Part shown: positions 1 to 9,415 of the stretch, one piece after another
Numbering within the stretch: position 1 is the stretch's first letter
How the letters are laid out: every line of letters begins with the position of its first letter
Assembly (NCBI GenBank): GCA_021740785.1
Contig: JAIOZI010000033.1
Span: 1-51,285 of the forward strand
DNA: 51,285 nt
Direction of reading: 5' to 3'
Source: Melioribacteraceae bacterium
GTDB taxonomy: Bacteria; Bacteroidota; Ignavibacteria; Ignavibacteriales; Melioribacteraceae
Notes under the pieces: model-generated
Database searches by the model: none
Seen by the model: only the letters and a program-made list of their open reading frames with translations
What the model was told of the DNA's origin: nothing
Program-made: the position numbers and the translations under genes

Positions 1-2
1 AC

Positions 3-221
3 GAAAATTTTCGTCCCCTACAAATGATCACGATGAAAATCTACGACATCCTCGGACACCAAGTAGCAACCCTGGTAAACAAAAAACAAACTCCCGGACT
101 TTATGAAGTTGAATTTGATGGAAGTGATTTACCAAGCGGCGTTTACTTTGCACAATTTATTTATAATACCGTGAGAAAGGAGACTCATAGTAGAACAATT
201 AAAATAGTACTAATAAAATAG
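3..221 (+). CDS. C-terminal end of a T9SS-secreted protein (5' end outside window)
   Basis: The frame is open from the window edge to a TAA at 219-221, so this is probably the 3' end of a longer gene. The visible part is a type A T9SS sorting domain: K-I-Y-D-I-L-G-H-Q-V-A-T-L-V-N, then L-P-S-G-V-Y-F-A, ending in basic and hydrophobic residues. Such domains direct export through the type IX system and anchoring at the cell surface. The usual N-P-F-N-P start of the domain is not visible; the residues just before the core do not match it well. The gene could therefore be a decayed remnant. The passenger domain cannot be seen. Confidence 0.6.
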   Translation, partial: ENFRPLQMITMKIYDILGHQVATLVNKKQTPGLYEVEFDGSDLPSGVYFAQFIYNTVRKETHSRTIKIVLIK

Positions 222-268
222 TAACACCAACCAACAAGCAATTCCGTGAAATAAAATCACCCAAATCT

Positions 269-303
269 CCATCTACGCAAAAAAGCTGCTCCAGTGGGCA
301 GGC
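269..303. repeat. Hairpin-family repeat at the 5' border of a sorting-domain remnant
   Basis: This 35-bp stretch closely matches the hairpin repeat at 29343-29376: both run C-C-A-[CT]-C-T-A-C-G-C, an A-rich loop, then G-C-T-C-C-[AG]-G-T-G-G-G-C-A. It lies exactly where the sorting-domain similarity of the next ORF begins. Confidence 0.5.
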
Positions 304-506
304 ATTCAATCCCAAAATCGGGTCATGTTATTTTGAATGTTGTAAACATACTTGGAGAAACGGTTATGTCTTTAGTTAATAGATACCAGGAGGTGGGATA
401 CTATACAGTGAATTTCAATTCGGCAAATCTTGCCAGCGGTGTGTATTTTTACAAGATACAAGCTGGTAAATATACATTAGTAAAAAAAATGATTGTGATG
501 AAATAA
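294..506 (+). pseudogene. Orphan T9SS sorting-domain fragment
   Basis: The reading frame (GTG at 294, open back to 255) encodes only a type A sorting domain: S-I-P-K-S-G-H-V, V-V-N-I-L-G-E-T-V, L-A-S-G-V-Y-F-Y-K-I-Q-A-G, ending K-K-M-I-V-M-K. There is no signal peptide and no passenger. A stop codon at 252-254 separates it from the preceding sorting domain. The homology begins immediately after the hairpin repeat at 269-303, which suggests that recombination or insertion at the repeat removed the rest of the gene. I read it as a gene relic, though a terminator still follows it. Confidence 0.6.
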
Positions 507-527
507 GCTTTCTAAAAAAAGTTCAAT

Positions 528-572
528 GGGCTGCTGGAAATAATTTTGGCAGCCCGGTTTATTTTTATTTGT
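528..572 (+). terminator. Intrinsic terminator after the sorting-domain remnants
   Basis: A perfect 7-bp stem (GGGCTGC at 528-534, GCAGCCC at 549-555) is followed by a T-rich tract (GGTTTATTTTTATTTG). It sits between the rightward remnants and the convergent GH16 gene. Confidence 0.6.
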
Positions 573-636
573 TAAAGAAAAACTAAGAGCGCAAACAATT
601 TCGATCTTGATACCTAAATACGTTACATGCCGGAAT

Positions 637-2760
637 TTATTTTAGCAGAATCATTTTAATCGTTTTGGAAAAACCGGATGCTGTCAATCTGCAGAAATAT
701 ACATCACTAGGTAAATCTCTTGCGTTAAATTTCGCCTCATAGGATCCGCCATTAAGTGAGCCGTTGACAAGTTCAATTAATTTTTCGCCAAGATGATTAA
801 ACACTTCTAACGTTACTTGAGATCTTACAGGTAAGGAAAAACTTATAATTGTCTCCGGGTTAAAAGGGTTTGGATAATTTTGATAAAGCTGATATTCTGA
901 GATTATCTCATTCTTATTATTAACCGGATTAACATAATCTATTGTGAAGACTGAATCCGACATATCATTTATTGAAGAAAAATCGGAATCCACAATCATA
1001 ATTTTACAATCTTCGGATTGTTGATCGGGGACCAGCCACCGATAGAATCCGAATTCAGCCGGTGTTTCCGGAGTTACAAATGTCCACGAACTTCCACCGT
1101 TTGTCGATAATCCGATTGTTACGGCATCAACTTTAAGACTTGTCCATTGTATCTCCTGAACCGTACCGATATCCATCATTTCACCGCCGTTCGGATGAAT
1201 GATATTTATCTGCGGATTCGTATCAGGTTCATAAATCTCGAATCTATTAATGTTAAACCCGCCATTTTCAACCACAAACTTAAAATCATGCAGCCCTTGC
1301 GAAAGAGTAACATTTGATGAAACCGGTACCCACTCCTGCCAATCACCGGTATTGGGAACCGTAATTGAACCGGTAACGTCAACTCCGTCAATCTCAATAT
1401 GAAAACCGGAGTTTGCATTTTCAGATGCTACTCTAGCTGATATCTCATATTCGGCACCGGATAAAACATTTACAGTATATAAAATCCACTCACCGGCTTC
1501 AGTCCACCCGACATTAAAACCGTTATTATCATCGAGACAAACCTCGGTATCAACTCCTTCCAATTTTCTATATGTAAATCCGCTGTTCGGAATTGTATTA
1601 TCATTATATGCAACTCCGTTTCCGCCGATATCATAATTTTCTGCTTCAATAACTCCGGGAATTTGTGCTGGATTACCTGAATACGGAGCCCGTTCTGATC
1701 CGCCTCCGACAATCACATCAGAAGTAAATGATTCACCGCGGTAACCGTCCACAGATACGGCAACAGCTTTAATTTTATAATTCCCGGCTGAAACATTTCG
1801 CCATGTCATCTCAAAAGGTTCGAGATCCGTTTCCCCGATCTGCATTTGATCTTGATAAAACTCTACTTTTTCGATTTCGCCGTCATATTCAACTTCGGCA
1901 GAAATGGTTATATCCGCAAACTCATCGTAACTTGCATTATCAACCGGATCAGTCAATACGATTCCAGGAATAAGCGAGGCATCCTGATATACTCTCACAT
2001 AATCAATTTCCATTGTTTGGGGAAATTCGGTTGTTGCATCAGGATAACCGGGCCAGTTGCCTCCAACAGCAATATTCAGAATAATAAAAAACTCCTGGTG
2101 AAACTCACTCAACCCGCCGGGGGTAATATCAATCACATGAAATTGAGTTCCGTCAACAAACCATTTTATGTATTGCGGTGTCCATTCGATTGTGAATAGA
2201 TGAAAATCATCGGCAAAAATTCCTGTTGATAAAACGTAATTACCGCCATACATGGCATGACCGTTATCATCCCAATGTGCAGTTCCATAAGTAACATTAT
2301 CATTAGTAGAGCCGCCGATCATTTCCATAATATCGATTTCACCGCATGCCGGCCAGCCTACGGAACTGATGTTTTGCCCAAGCATCCAGAATGCAGGCCA
2401 AATTCCTTGACCGTAAGGCAGTTTCATTCTCGCTTCTATCTTCCCGTATTGAAATGATTTATTATCTTTTGTAATTAACCGGGCAGATGTATAATCCCTG
2501 CCGCCGAAGCTCTCTTCCAGCGCACGGATAGTTAACTTGCCGTCTTGAACAAAAGCGTTAGTATCGCGGTCGGTGTAATACTGCCATTCATTATTACCCC
2601 AGCCGCCGCCTCCGGTTTCACGAGTCCATATCGATTCATTCAATTGAGTGCCCGAGAATTCGTCAGACCAAACCAGTGTATAAGTTTGTGCAGATAAACT
2701 TATTGTTAATATCAAATACAATGCTGCAACTACAGGTTTTAAATACATATATGTTCTCAT
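637..2760 (-). CDS. GH16 endo-beta-1,3-glucanase (laminarinase) with CBM6 and T9SS sorting domain
   Basis: Secreted 707-aa laminarinase-type enzyme. A signal peptide spans about residues 1-24. The GH16 domain (about 26-260) carries the catalytic E-I-D-I-M-E motif with E141 as nucleophile, D143 and E146 as acid/base, and ends in the usual D-Y-V-R-V-Y strand. An Ig-like domain (about 263-352) follows, then a CBM6 (about 365-512), which in this family binds beta-glucan chains. A beta-sandwich starting H-P-N-G-G-E (about 517-608) and a type A T9SS sorting domain (about 626-707, N-Y-P-N-P-F-N-P) complete it. The product should be surface-attached or released and cut beta-1,3-glucan internally. It is the last gene of the run 10729 to 637, 24 nt after GH5. 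Substrate within GH16 is inferred from the motif and neighbours; other beta-1,3/1,4-glucans remain possible. Confidence 0.9.
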   Translation of the reverse strand: MRTYMYLKPVVAALYLILTISLSAQTYTLVWSDEFSGTQLNESIWTRETGGGGWGNNEWQYYTDRDTNAFVQDGKLTIRALEESFGGRDYTSARLITKDNKSFQYGKIEARMKLPYGQGIWPAFWMLGQNISSVGWPACGEIDIMEMIGGSTNDNVTYGTAHWDDNGHAMYGGNYVLSTGIFADDFHLFTIEWTPQYIKWFVDGTQFHVIDITPGGLSEFHQEFFIILNIAVGGNWPGYPDATTEFPQTMEIDYVRVYQDASLIPGIVLTDPVDNASYDEFADITISAEVEYDGEIEKVEFYQDQMQIGETDLEPFEMTWRNVSAGNYKIKAVAVSVDGYRGESFTSDVIVGGGSERAPYSGNPAQIPGVIEAENYDIGGNGVAYNDNTIPNSGFTYRKLEGVDTEVCLDDNNGFNVGWTEAGEWILYTVNVLSGAEYEISARVASENANSGFHIEIDGVDVTGSITVPNTGDWQEWVPVSSNVTLSQGLHDFKFVVENGGFNINRFEIYEPDTNPQINIIHPNGGEMMDIGTVQEIQWTSLKVDAVTIGLSTNGGSSWTFVTPETPAEFGFYRWLVPDQQSEDCKIMIVDSDFSSINDMSDSVFTIDYVNPVNNKNEIISEYQLYQNYPNPFNPETIISFSLPVRSQVTLEVFNHLGEKLIELVNGSLNGGSYEAKFNARDLPSDVYFCRLTASGFSKTIKMILLK

Positions 2761-2784
2761 TTATTTTTTACTTCAGTAAATTTT

Positions 2785-4002
2785 TTATTTTTCTTTTCGC
2801 AGTCCCAACGCCCACAGATAACCGTTATTCGGGAAACAATTTTCAAACTTTGATTCATCAATAAAATCTTCTAATGCTTTTTTTACCTTCTCGATACCGG
2901 GTTTGTTCTCTCTCATATTTGCATATGTACTTCTATCTGATTCGGCATATTCGATTATTAAATCATAGTTACCCGGTTTATTAAATTGAACCGGGCATCT
3001 TTCCGTATCCATTTTCTTGTATGTCCAAAAGTGCCAGCCGATATTGTTACTATCCAGCAGCTCTCTGAAATTAAAAATCCACTCATCCTCATTTTCACCG
3101 GATTCTCCCATATAAATTGGGACATTATATTTCTCTCGAAAATCAACATATTCTTGAATTTCTTTTTGTTCGGGAGGCATCCAATATTTATGAAATTCAT
3201 AGATCAGTTTATCATCGAACGGCTCGCCGAAAACAGAAAAATTTGTATTCCACCTTGCACCGCCTAAAACAATTATGTGGTTAGTATCCACTTCGCGAAT
3301 CGCCGAAACTATTCGTTTATAAAGGGGTTCCAGTTTTTCGTATAAACCTTCATCTTCAAAATAATGTGCAATTGGTTCATTCATCAAGTCATATCCGAGT
3401 ACCATCGGATCATCTGCATAATGTTCGGCAATCCTTTTCCAAATTTCAATAATCTGTTGTTGTGATTCTTCGTTGATAAACAACCACGGGTAACCATAAC
3501 TATCATCAATATTATCGCCGGTTTGCCCGCCGGGAGCGCAGTGCATATCTAAAATTATAGGAAGATTTTCACTTCTGCACCATTCAAGTAGTCTATCAAT
3601 CAGTTCAAAACCGCGCTGAGTTGTATTCCATAAATATGTTTCGTCGCAGAAGAGTTTATAATTAAACGGAACCCTGATTGAATTTAACCCGCTGGATTTC
3701 AGATATTTGATATCCCCGGATGTTATATAGTTATCTTGAAAATCTATCCAAAACTTTTTCGCTTCAGCCGGACCAATTAATTCCGTAATTACATCATTAA
3801 CCATCCGCGGTGAATTTGCTTTCTTAAATTTGAACATATATCCTTCGGGAACAAGCCAGTTACCCAGGTTTACTCCTTTAATAATAAACACGTCACCGTT
3901 TGGATCAATTACATTTCTGCCATCAACAGTATAATATTTCTGCTGTGCAGTAATTACTGACGCAACGAAAATCAACAGTATTAGTACTCTCTTAAAACTC
4001 AT
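2785..4002 (-). CDS. GH5-family beta-glucanase, secreted, without sorting domain
   Basis: A 405-aa protein with signal peptide (about residues 1-19) and one GH5 TIM-barrel. G-V-N-L-G-N-W-L-V-P-E-G-Y at 43-55 is typical of the exo-beta-1,3-glucanase (BglC-like) branch. The acid/base is E209 in D-L-M-N-E-P and the nucleophile E300 in Y-M-G-E-S-G-E-N. There is no T9SS domain, so it probably stays in the periplasm, where it would trim imported oligosaccharides. This differs from its paralogue at 24604-26592, which has CBM6 and a sorting domain. A GGGAGA Shine-Dalgarno precedes the ATG. It lies 18 nt after the CotH gene and 24 nt before GH16, so co-transcription is likely. Exact linkage specificity is inferred. 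Confidence 0.88.
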   Translation of the reverse strand: MSFKRVLILLIFVASVITAQQKYYTVDGRNVIDPNGDVFIIKGVNLGNWLVPEGYMFKFKKANSPRMVNDVITELIGPAEAKKFWIDFQDNYITSGDIKYLKSSGLNSIRVPFNYKLFCDETYLWNTTQRGFELIDRLLEWCRSENLPIILDMHCAPGGQTGDNIDDSYGYPWLFINEESQQQIIEIWKRIAEHYADDPMVLGYDLMNEPIAHYFEDEGLYEKLEPLYKRIVSAIREVDTNHIIVLGGARWNTNFSVFGEPFDDKLIYEFHKYWMPPEQKEIQEYVDFREKYNVPIYMGESGENEDEWIFNFRELLDSNNIGWHFWTYKKMDTERCPVQFNKPGNYDLIIEYAESDRSTYANMRENKPGIEKVKKALEDFIDESKFENCFPNNGYLWALGLRKEK

Positions 4003-4020
4003 TTCTATCTCCCGGCATCA

Positions 4021-7000
4021 TTATTTAAGAAGCATCATTTTGTTAACAATGTTTTTTCCTTTTGATGATAATCTTGCAAAATAAATTCCCGATGAAAATT
4101 CAGTTCCGTCAAATTTATAATTATATGTACCGGGTAAAAGCTGCGCATCGACAATAACTGCAATACTTTGACCCAATACATTGAACACTTCCAAACGCAC
4201 ATGCTGATTTTTAGGATTAGAAAAGCGGATTGTCGTTACCGGGTTAAACGGGTTGGGATAATTTTGATAAAGCATAAAATCGACGGGAACCGCAGATTCT
4301 TTTATTTCCGTAAAGATGTCGTTTATTTCACCCGGAGTTCCGTATCCGATCGAAGCTTCCCAGCTTTCAGGTTTCGCATTATCCAGCCATGGGTTTTTAA
4401 GCGACAGTGAATGTCCATTCCCATCGGGCTCTTCGGGCCACGGGGAATTATTATCATAAGTAAGTGAATCAATAATTTTGCCGGACGGGTTAAATAATCT
4501 TATCAGCTCACCGCCGCTGCTCAATCCGAAATTTAGATCACCGGTAAAATTATCAACCGACGAATATTTTTCCGTGAACAAAAGAGTATCCCGGCATAAA
4601 ACCAAATAGTTATCCGCCGATATTACTCTTCCTGAAGGGATTGTAAAAACATGCTCATCATCTTCGTCCTTGAAAATCCAGCCCGATAAATCCACCGATG
4701 TATCAGCCGGGTTATATAATTCAACCCAATCTTCCGTATCAAAATCGGAAGATGAGTTATAGTTTATCTCATTTATTACAATTCCTAAATCCAAATCCGA
4801 CTTTTCAAAAACCGCGGTTAAGTTATGAGAGATGGCGAGCATAATTTCTATCTCGGAAGAATTGCTTTCTACATCGCCCTCCCATTCAACAAACTTATAA
4901 CCGGGGGCAGGAATCGCTTTTATTTTTACCGGAACGCCGCTTAAATAATGCCCGTACCAAGGGAAATCAGTCACAGCTAATTTATTCAACTTTATGTACC
5001 CGGAGTTTGGGAGATTAGTATGCAGTTGAATGAATGCAGTGCCGTTGAGATCAAAATAATTTATAAAGTGTCTTCTTATTTTAACCGGTCGTTGTTCCGC
5101 AAAATCTCTCATCCGTTCAATATTATTATTCCAACCTGAAAGATTGAATCCGTTCCACCTCGAAATATGTCTTTCAATTTCCGGTAAAAACACATTCTTG
5201 AACGAATCGATTTTTGCGATAATTTTTTCCTTTTTGAAAATTGAATTTGTTAGATCGCTGAATCTATTTATAAAATCAGTTTTAAATTCATCATTATTCA
5301 TAAGTGATCTTAGAAGAAAAGTTGACCAGGGCGGATTAGGCCATTCGGGACCATTTGGTTCGAGCGCAAATTCAAGTGTGTTATTTTCATAAGCGTACGG
5401 ATTGAAAATTCCGAAACCGAAATCCGTATCATACAAAACCCAACGCCATTTGCCTTCCCCGGATTTCTCCCGCCAATATTTAATATTATTCCCGGGCCAA
5501 TCCTGGTTATCGATAAATATTTCCGTTAATTCATAATCGATAAAATTATCAACATCCATCAATGATTTTACATATTCATAATTCTCATCAATTGCTGCGT
5601 TATGTGTTTCCAAATAAGAAATAAGTTCCCAGTATTTTTCACCATCACCTTCAAGAACAAAACCGTTGTTTTCCAATAAGTCAATATTATCAGCATCAAT
5701 ATTGTTGTGTGAAGCCAGGTACTCTTCGTTAGCTTTTTCGCGGATGTTATGAATTCCCCAGTAAGCGCCGTTCAAAAAAACAACCGCTGTGCGAGAAGCC
5801 AGATTTTCCAAATCGATATCATCAACCAGGCTTTGCATCATTGCATCACGGAACAAAGTAAACTCCCAATCATTACCTGAATTACGAAGCACAAAGGACT
5901 GGAATGAATTTATCGGCATGTTGGGAAATAATTGATGATCAAATTCTTTATAACCGTATTCACCTCTGGCAAACAATGCCAGCGATTTCTGCGGAAGTCC
6001 CCTGCTATATGCACCGTAAATTTTAACACCGCCGTCAGATTTGAAAGCTCTCTCACCATTGTTTTCATAAATTTCAAAATGAATCGGTCGCTCCCAATCC
6101 TTCCAAAAGTTTGCCCCGAAATAAGGGAATCCCGGTTCGGCGCTGTCTCCCATCACGTAAATTCCGTATTCATCATCGAAGAAATTTCCGGGTTCGGTTG
6201 AAAGAGAAACCACCGGTAATGTGGTTTCGAAATCAATGAAATAGGAGTTTGTAACAATCTCACTCGGCAGGTTTCCATCTTCAATAATTCTCGCACGAAT
6301 TACTTTTGATTCGGAAATGGGAATAGGTCCCGCATAAACTTCCGACGAAATATCCGGGGGAGCACCGTTTGTTGTAATATATATATCTCCGTTTAATGCC
6401 GGGTTATCGATGGTAATAAAAATCGGCTCATTGTAAAAACCGCCGTCAATACTAAAAAGCGGAGGGACGGAAACTCCGGCAAATCCCTCGGTAACATTTG
6501 GTTCGCCCGGTGTTGATTCAGAGAAATAATAAAATTCTGAATTGCCGTCAGGCTTTCTTCCGAAGGATATATCAGGAGATAGCGCGGGGAGAATAAGTGA
6601 GTCTAATAAATTTCCCGACGCATCACTCACGGTCAATTCTTCACCATCTGCCGATAATTGAAAATTTGTATGCAGTGAAGGTAAAGAGAACTCCAAAATT
6701 TCAGGCACACCGTTTGTCGGAGAAGGAATTGAATGCAAACCTAACGTTAGAAAAGGAATAATTGTTAAATCCGAGGATGTGATTCCGTAATTATGCACTT
6801 GAATCGAAAGTACGTTTTCACCTTCTTGTATCAAATCCTTAAATTGATTTAGATCGAACCGGACAGGCTTGCCGCCCTGGTAAATTAACGCTTCACGCGG
6901 TTCGTTTGCCGATTGATTAAAAGGAGTGAAATCACCGGCAGATCCGATATTTGATCTTGCAATCTCAAATCCATTTAAATACGCGATAAAAGCATCATCA

Positions 7001-7572
7001 AAATCGACATGCAGAACGCCTGTAATAATTTGTGAAGTATCATCGATTGAAAATGTTTTTCTGAGATAGAGTGAAATTGTTTGATCGATGATTGTGTAAT
7101 CATCTTCATCACCGTAACCAATGCTTGTATTTCCAATTTGCCATGAAGCATCATTGAATGAAATGTCTTTCCATGCAGAAGGAGGTTCGCTGTCGCCGAT
7201 TCTATATTTCCATTGGTTGCCCCAATTAATAATTGTTTCCCAATGTTTAATATTACTCTTGCGGTCTTTTCCTGATGCGAAAATTGTGAGGAACTCACCT
7301 GACTCAAAAGATAATTCCGGGAAAATCCATTTGCCCGGTTCATTTTCATTATCACTGATTGAATAACCTGATAAATTTATTGTGTTGGGACTGGAATTGA
7401 AAAGTTCTATCCAGTCGGGGGTATCGTTGTCTTCATCAAATAATGTATTTGCGTTTGAGGACATAACCTCATTAATGACAATCGATTGTGCATGAACACT
7501 AATAAACGTAAAGACAAAAAACAAACTACAAACGAGAATTAGATTAGTTGTTTTGTATTTCCAACTACTCAT
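4021..7572 (-). CDS. CotH-domain protein with lamin-tail domains and T9SS sorting domain
   Basis: Large secreted multidomain protein (1183 aa). Order: signal peptide (1-29); lamin-tail-like domain (about 30-105, I-V-I-N-E-V-M-S-S-N, D-W-I-E-L-F-N); a galactose-binding-like jelly roll (about 110-275); a chitobiase C-terminal-like domain (about 373-446); a CotH kinase-like domain (about 450-830) with V-V-F-L-N-G-A-Y-W-G-I-H-N-I-R-E-K near 597-613 and D-T-D-F-G at 715-719; an InlB-repeat-like domain (P-G-Y-K-F-V-E-W-E-G-D); a second lamin-tail domain; and a type A sorting domain. CotH is an atypical protein kinase in Bacillus spores. The role of its secreted Bacteroidota relatives is not settled. 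It sits inside the glucanase run, 5 nt after GH16 and 18 nt before GH5, so a surface role in glucan binding or modification is an inference only. Confidence 0.85.
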   Translation of the reverse strand: MSSWKYKTTNLILVCSLFFVFTFISVHAQSIVINEVMSSNANTLFDEDNDTPDWIELFNSSPNTINLSGYSISDNENEPGKWIFPELSFESGEFLTIFASGKDRKSNIKHWETIINWGNQWKYRIGDSEPPSAWKDISFNDASWQIGNTSIGYGDEDDYTIIDQTISLYLRKTFSIDDTSQIITGVLHVDFDDAFIAYLNGFEIARSNIGSAGDFTPFNQSANEPREALIYQGGKPVRFDLNQFKDLIQEGENVLSIQVHNYGITSSDLTIIPFLTLGLHSIPSPTNGVPEILEFSLPSLHTNFQLSADGEELTVSDASGNLLDSLILPALSPDISFGRKPDGNSEFYYFSESTPGEPNVTEGFAGVSVPPLFSIDGGFYNEPIFITIDNPALNGDIYITTNGAPPDISSEVYAGPIPISESKVIRARIIEDGNLPSEIVTNSYFIDFETTLPVVSLSTEPGNFFDDEYGIYVMGDSAEPGFPYFGANFWKDWERPIHFEIYENNGERAFKSDGGVKIYGAYSRGLPQKSLALFARGEYGYKEFDHQLFPNMPINSFQSFVLRNSGNDWEFTLFRDAMMQSLVDDIDLENLASRTAVVFLNGAYWGIHNIREKANEEYLASHNNIDADNIDLLENNGFVLEGDGEKYWELISYLETHNAAIDENYEYVKSLMDVDNFIDYELTEIFIDNQDWPGNNIKYWREKSGEGKWRWVLYDTDFGFGIFNPYAYENNTLEFALEPNGPEWPNPPWSTFLLRSLMNNDEFKTDFINRFSDLTNSIFKKEKIIAKIDSFKNVFLPEIERHISRWNGFNLSGWNNNIERMRDFAEQRPVKIRRHFINYFDLNGTAFIQLHTNLPNSGYIKLNKLAVTDFPWYGHYLSGVPVKIKAIPAPGYKFVEWEGDVESNSSEIEIMLAISHNLTAVFEKSDLDLGIVINEINYNSSSDFDTEDWVELYNPADTSVDLSGWIFKDEDDEHVFTIPSGRVISADNYLVLCRDTLLFTEKYSSVDNFTGDLNFGLSSGGELIRLFNPSGKIIDSLTYDNNSPWPEEPDGNGHSLSLKNPWLDNAKPESWEASIGYGTPGEINDIFTEIKESAVPVDFMLYQNYPNPFNPVTTIRFSNPKNQHVRLEVFNVLGQSIAVIVDAQLLPGTYNYKFDGTEFSSGIYFARLSSKGKNIVNKMMLLK

Positions 7573-7577
7573 CTCAA

Positions 7578-8447
7578 TTACTCGGTTCTTTGAAAAACTC
7601 TTACGTAGTCAACTTCCATAATTTTAGGAAATTTTGTTGTTTCATCGGGTGCGCCCGGCCAGTCACCGCCAACTGCAACATTCAATAGCAGATGAAATCT
7701 TTTATCGAAAGGCCAAGTTTTGTAATTGCCTTCATTATCATTTAAGAATGAGAAATACTTCTTTTCATCTACAAAAACTTCAATACTGTCCTTCGTCCAT
7801 TCAACTGAATAAATATGAAAATTTTCATTAGCATCCGGAACTATGGTCTGCGCAGATTTTTGTGTGCCGATTCTATGATTATAAGCCTCCGTGTGAACCG
7901 AACCATGAACTTTTCCCGGATCGTACCCAACATGTTCCATAATATCTATTTCACCGCTCGCAGGCCATCCGCCGTATTCCCAATCGGTTGGCAGCATCCA
8001 GATTGCAGGCCACATCCCTTGTCCATATGGAATTTTTGCACGCACATCAATTCTAACGTATTTCCAATCACCATTATTTGCAGTTCTCATTCTCGCCGAT
8101 GTGTAATCTCTCGTGGTTCCGCTTGCGGTATAAGTCTCTCTCAATGCAACAATGTTTAATTTACCGCTGTCAACATAAGAGTTCTCCCGTCTATCGGTAT
8201 AGTATTGTAATTCATTATTACCACCGCCGGATGCGTTAACTTCGTGTTCCCATTTGGTATCGTCAATTTCAGTTCCCTCAAACTCATCATTCCAGATTAA
8301 TGTATAACCCTCCCTTTCCGGCAATTGGTTTTGATCACCGTTCTGAGTCGGCGGAGTTTCATCCTCGGAACATTTAGCAAATAAAAAAAACATTGATAAT
8401 GAAATCAGTGCAATCGGTTTTAATATATTTTTATAAATCATAATCAT
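7578..8447 (-). CDS. GH16 beta-glucanase, probable lipoprotein
   Basis: A 289-aa single-domain GH16 enzyme. Catalytic residues lie in E-I-D-I-M-E: E166, D168, E171. It ends in the standard D-Y-V-R-V-F strand. The N-terminus is hydrophobic up to C26 (F-L-F-A-K-C-S-E-D-E), followed by an acidic, proline-rich linker. The Cys and acidic +2 to +4 residues suggest a lipoprotein, but Lys at -1 is poor for a lipobox, so anchoring is uncertain. Its ATG overlaps the glucokinase stop (ATGA), which points to translational coupling. The 707-aa GH16 has binding and sorting domains; this one has neither and probably works on oligomers at the outer membrane or in the periplasm. Confidence 0.88.
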   Translation of the reverse strand: MIMIYKNILKPIALISLSMFFLFAKCSEDETPPTQNGDQNQLPEREGYTLIWNDEFEGTEIDDTKWEHEVNASGGGNNELQYYTDRRENSYVDSGKLNIVALRETYTASGTTRDYTSARMRTANNGDWKYVRIDVRAKIPYGQGMWPAIWMLPTDWEYGGWPASGEIDIMEHVGYDPGKVHGSVHTEAYNHRIGTQKSAQTIVPDANENFHIYSVEWTKDSIEVFVDEKKYFSFLNDNEGNYKTWPFDKRFHLLLNVAVGGDWPGAPDETTKFPKIMEVDYVRVFQRTE

Positions 8448-9415
8448 TTAACCTCTTCTGCGTTTTGCATTTTTAATTCTTCCCAAATCAGTGCAGCCGA
8501 TCCCAGAACGGCAGTATCGCTTTCCGGTAATCCCGAGGGGAGCACCTTAACTTTATTTTTAAATATGTTTAACATATTTTCTTCCATATAACTTTTTACC
8601 GGATCAAAAATCAAATCGCCCGCATTCGCTAATCCTCCAAAAAGAATAATTGCTTCGGGACTCAAATACGCCATGCTGTTGGATAATGTCTTACCTAAAA
8701 TTTCCCCGGTAATTTGAAATGCTTTGTTTGCAAGTTCATCTCCGTCAACTGCCGCTTGATAAATCATCTCGGCACTCACTTTATTAAAATCCATTTCACG
8801 TAATTTAGATTTTGTTATCGTGCTTCCGATAAGTTCAGCGACTGTTCTTCTAATCCCGCTGGCGGAGGCATATGTTTCGAGGCATCCTTTCCTTCCGCAT
8901 CCGCATTCCCTTCCGTTTTCTTTAACTATTACGTGACCAATTTCTCCAGCAAATCCATCATGACCGTAAACTAACTTTCCGTCAACAACAATTCCACTAC
9001 CTAACCCGGTACCTAAGGTTATCTCGATAAAATTTTTCATTCCTTTTGCGGCACCGAATAACATTTCGCCAAGCGCCGCGGCATTTGCGTCATTTGTTAA
9101 TGCACACGGCAGTTCCGTATATTTCCTAATATGAGCTTTCACATCTACATAATCCCAGCATAAATTCGGCGGATATTCTATGGTCGTTTTATAATAGTTT
9201 GCATTCGGCGCACCAATTCCAATTCCCAAAACTTCATATCGATCAAACAAATCGTTCAATTTTTGGAATAGTCTCTCAAAAAAAAGATCAACATTATCAC
9301 TTGAATTTGTTTTTATTTTATCTTTCTGAACAATTTCACCGCTCTCGGTAACCAAGCCAAATACAGTATTTGTACCGCCGATATCAATTCCTAAAACAGT
9401 TTTATTGTGATCCAT
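8444..9415 (-). CDS. ROK-family glucokinase
   Basis: Cytoplasmic 323-aa sugar kinase that would phosphorylate glucose released from beta-glucan. It shows the phosphate-binding D-I-G-G-T-N at 11-16, catalytic D109 in N-D-A-N-A-A-A, the L-G-T-G-L-G-S-G loop, and the ROK zinc site H161 plus C171, C173 and C178 in C-G-C-G-R-K-G-C-L-E. There is no N-terminal helix-turn-helix, so it is a kinase and not a NagC/XylR-type repressor. Its ATG follows the transporter's TAA with no gap, and its own stop overlaps the GH16 start by 4 nt. Glucose as substrate rests on context; N-acetylglucosamine or allose kinases share these motifs. Confidence 0.92.
   Translation of the reverse strand: MDHNKTVLGIDIGGTNTVFGLVTESGEIVQKDKIKTNSSDNVDLFFERLFQKLNDLFDRYEVLGIGIGAPNANYYKTTIEYPPNLCWDYVDVKAHIRKYTELPCALTNDANAAALGEMLFGAAKGMKNFIEITLGTGLGSGIVVDGKLVYGHDGFAGEIGHVIVKENGRECGCGRKGCLETYASASGIRRTVAELIGSTITKSKLREMDFNKVSAEMIYQAAVDGDELANKAFQITGEILGKTLSNSMAYLSPEAIILFGGLANAGDLIFDPVKSYMEENMLNIFKNKVKVLPSGLPESDTAVLGSAALIWEELKMQNAEEVK

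Noticed and set aside
4168-7366. Several plus-strand frames antisense to the CotH gene
   Set aside because: They are shadow frames without ribosome sites or recognisable domains, opposite a gene with continuous domain homology.
8444-9415. NagC/XylR-type transcription regulator for the glucan genes
   Set aside because: The protein starts directly at the kinase domain with D-I-G-G-T-N; there is no N-terminal helix-turn-helix.
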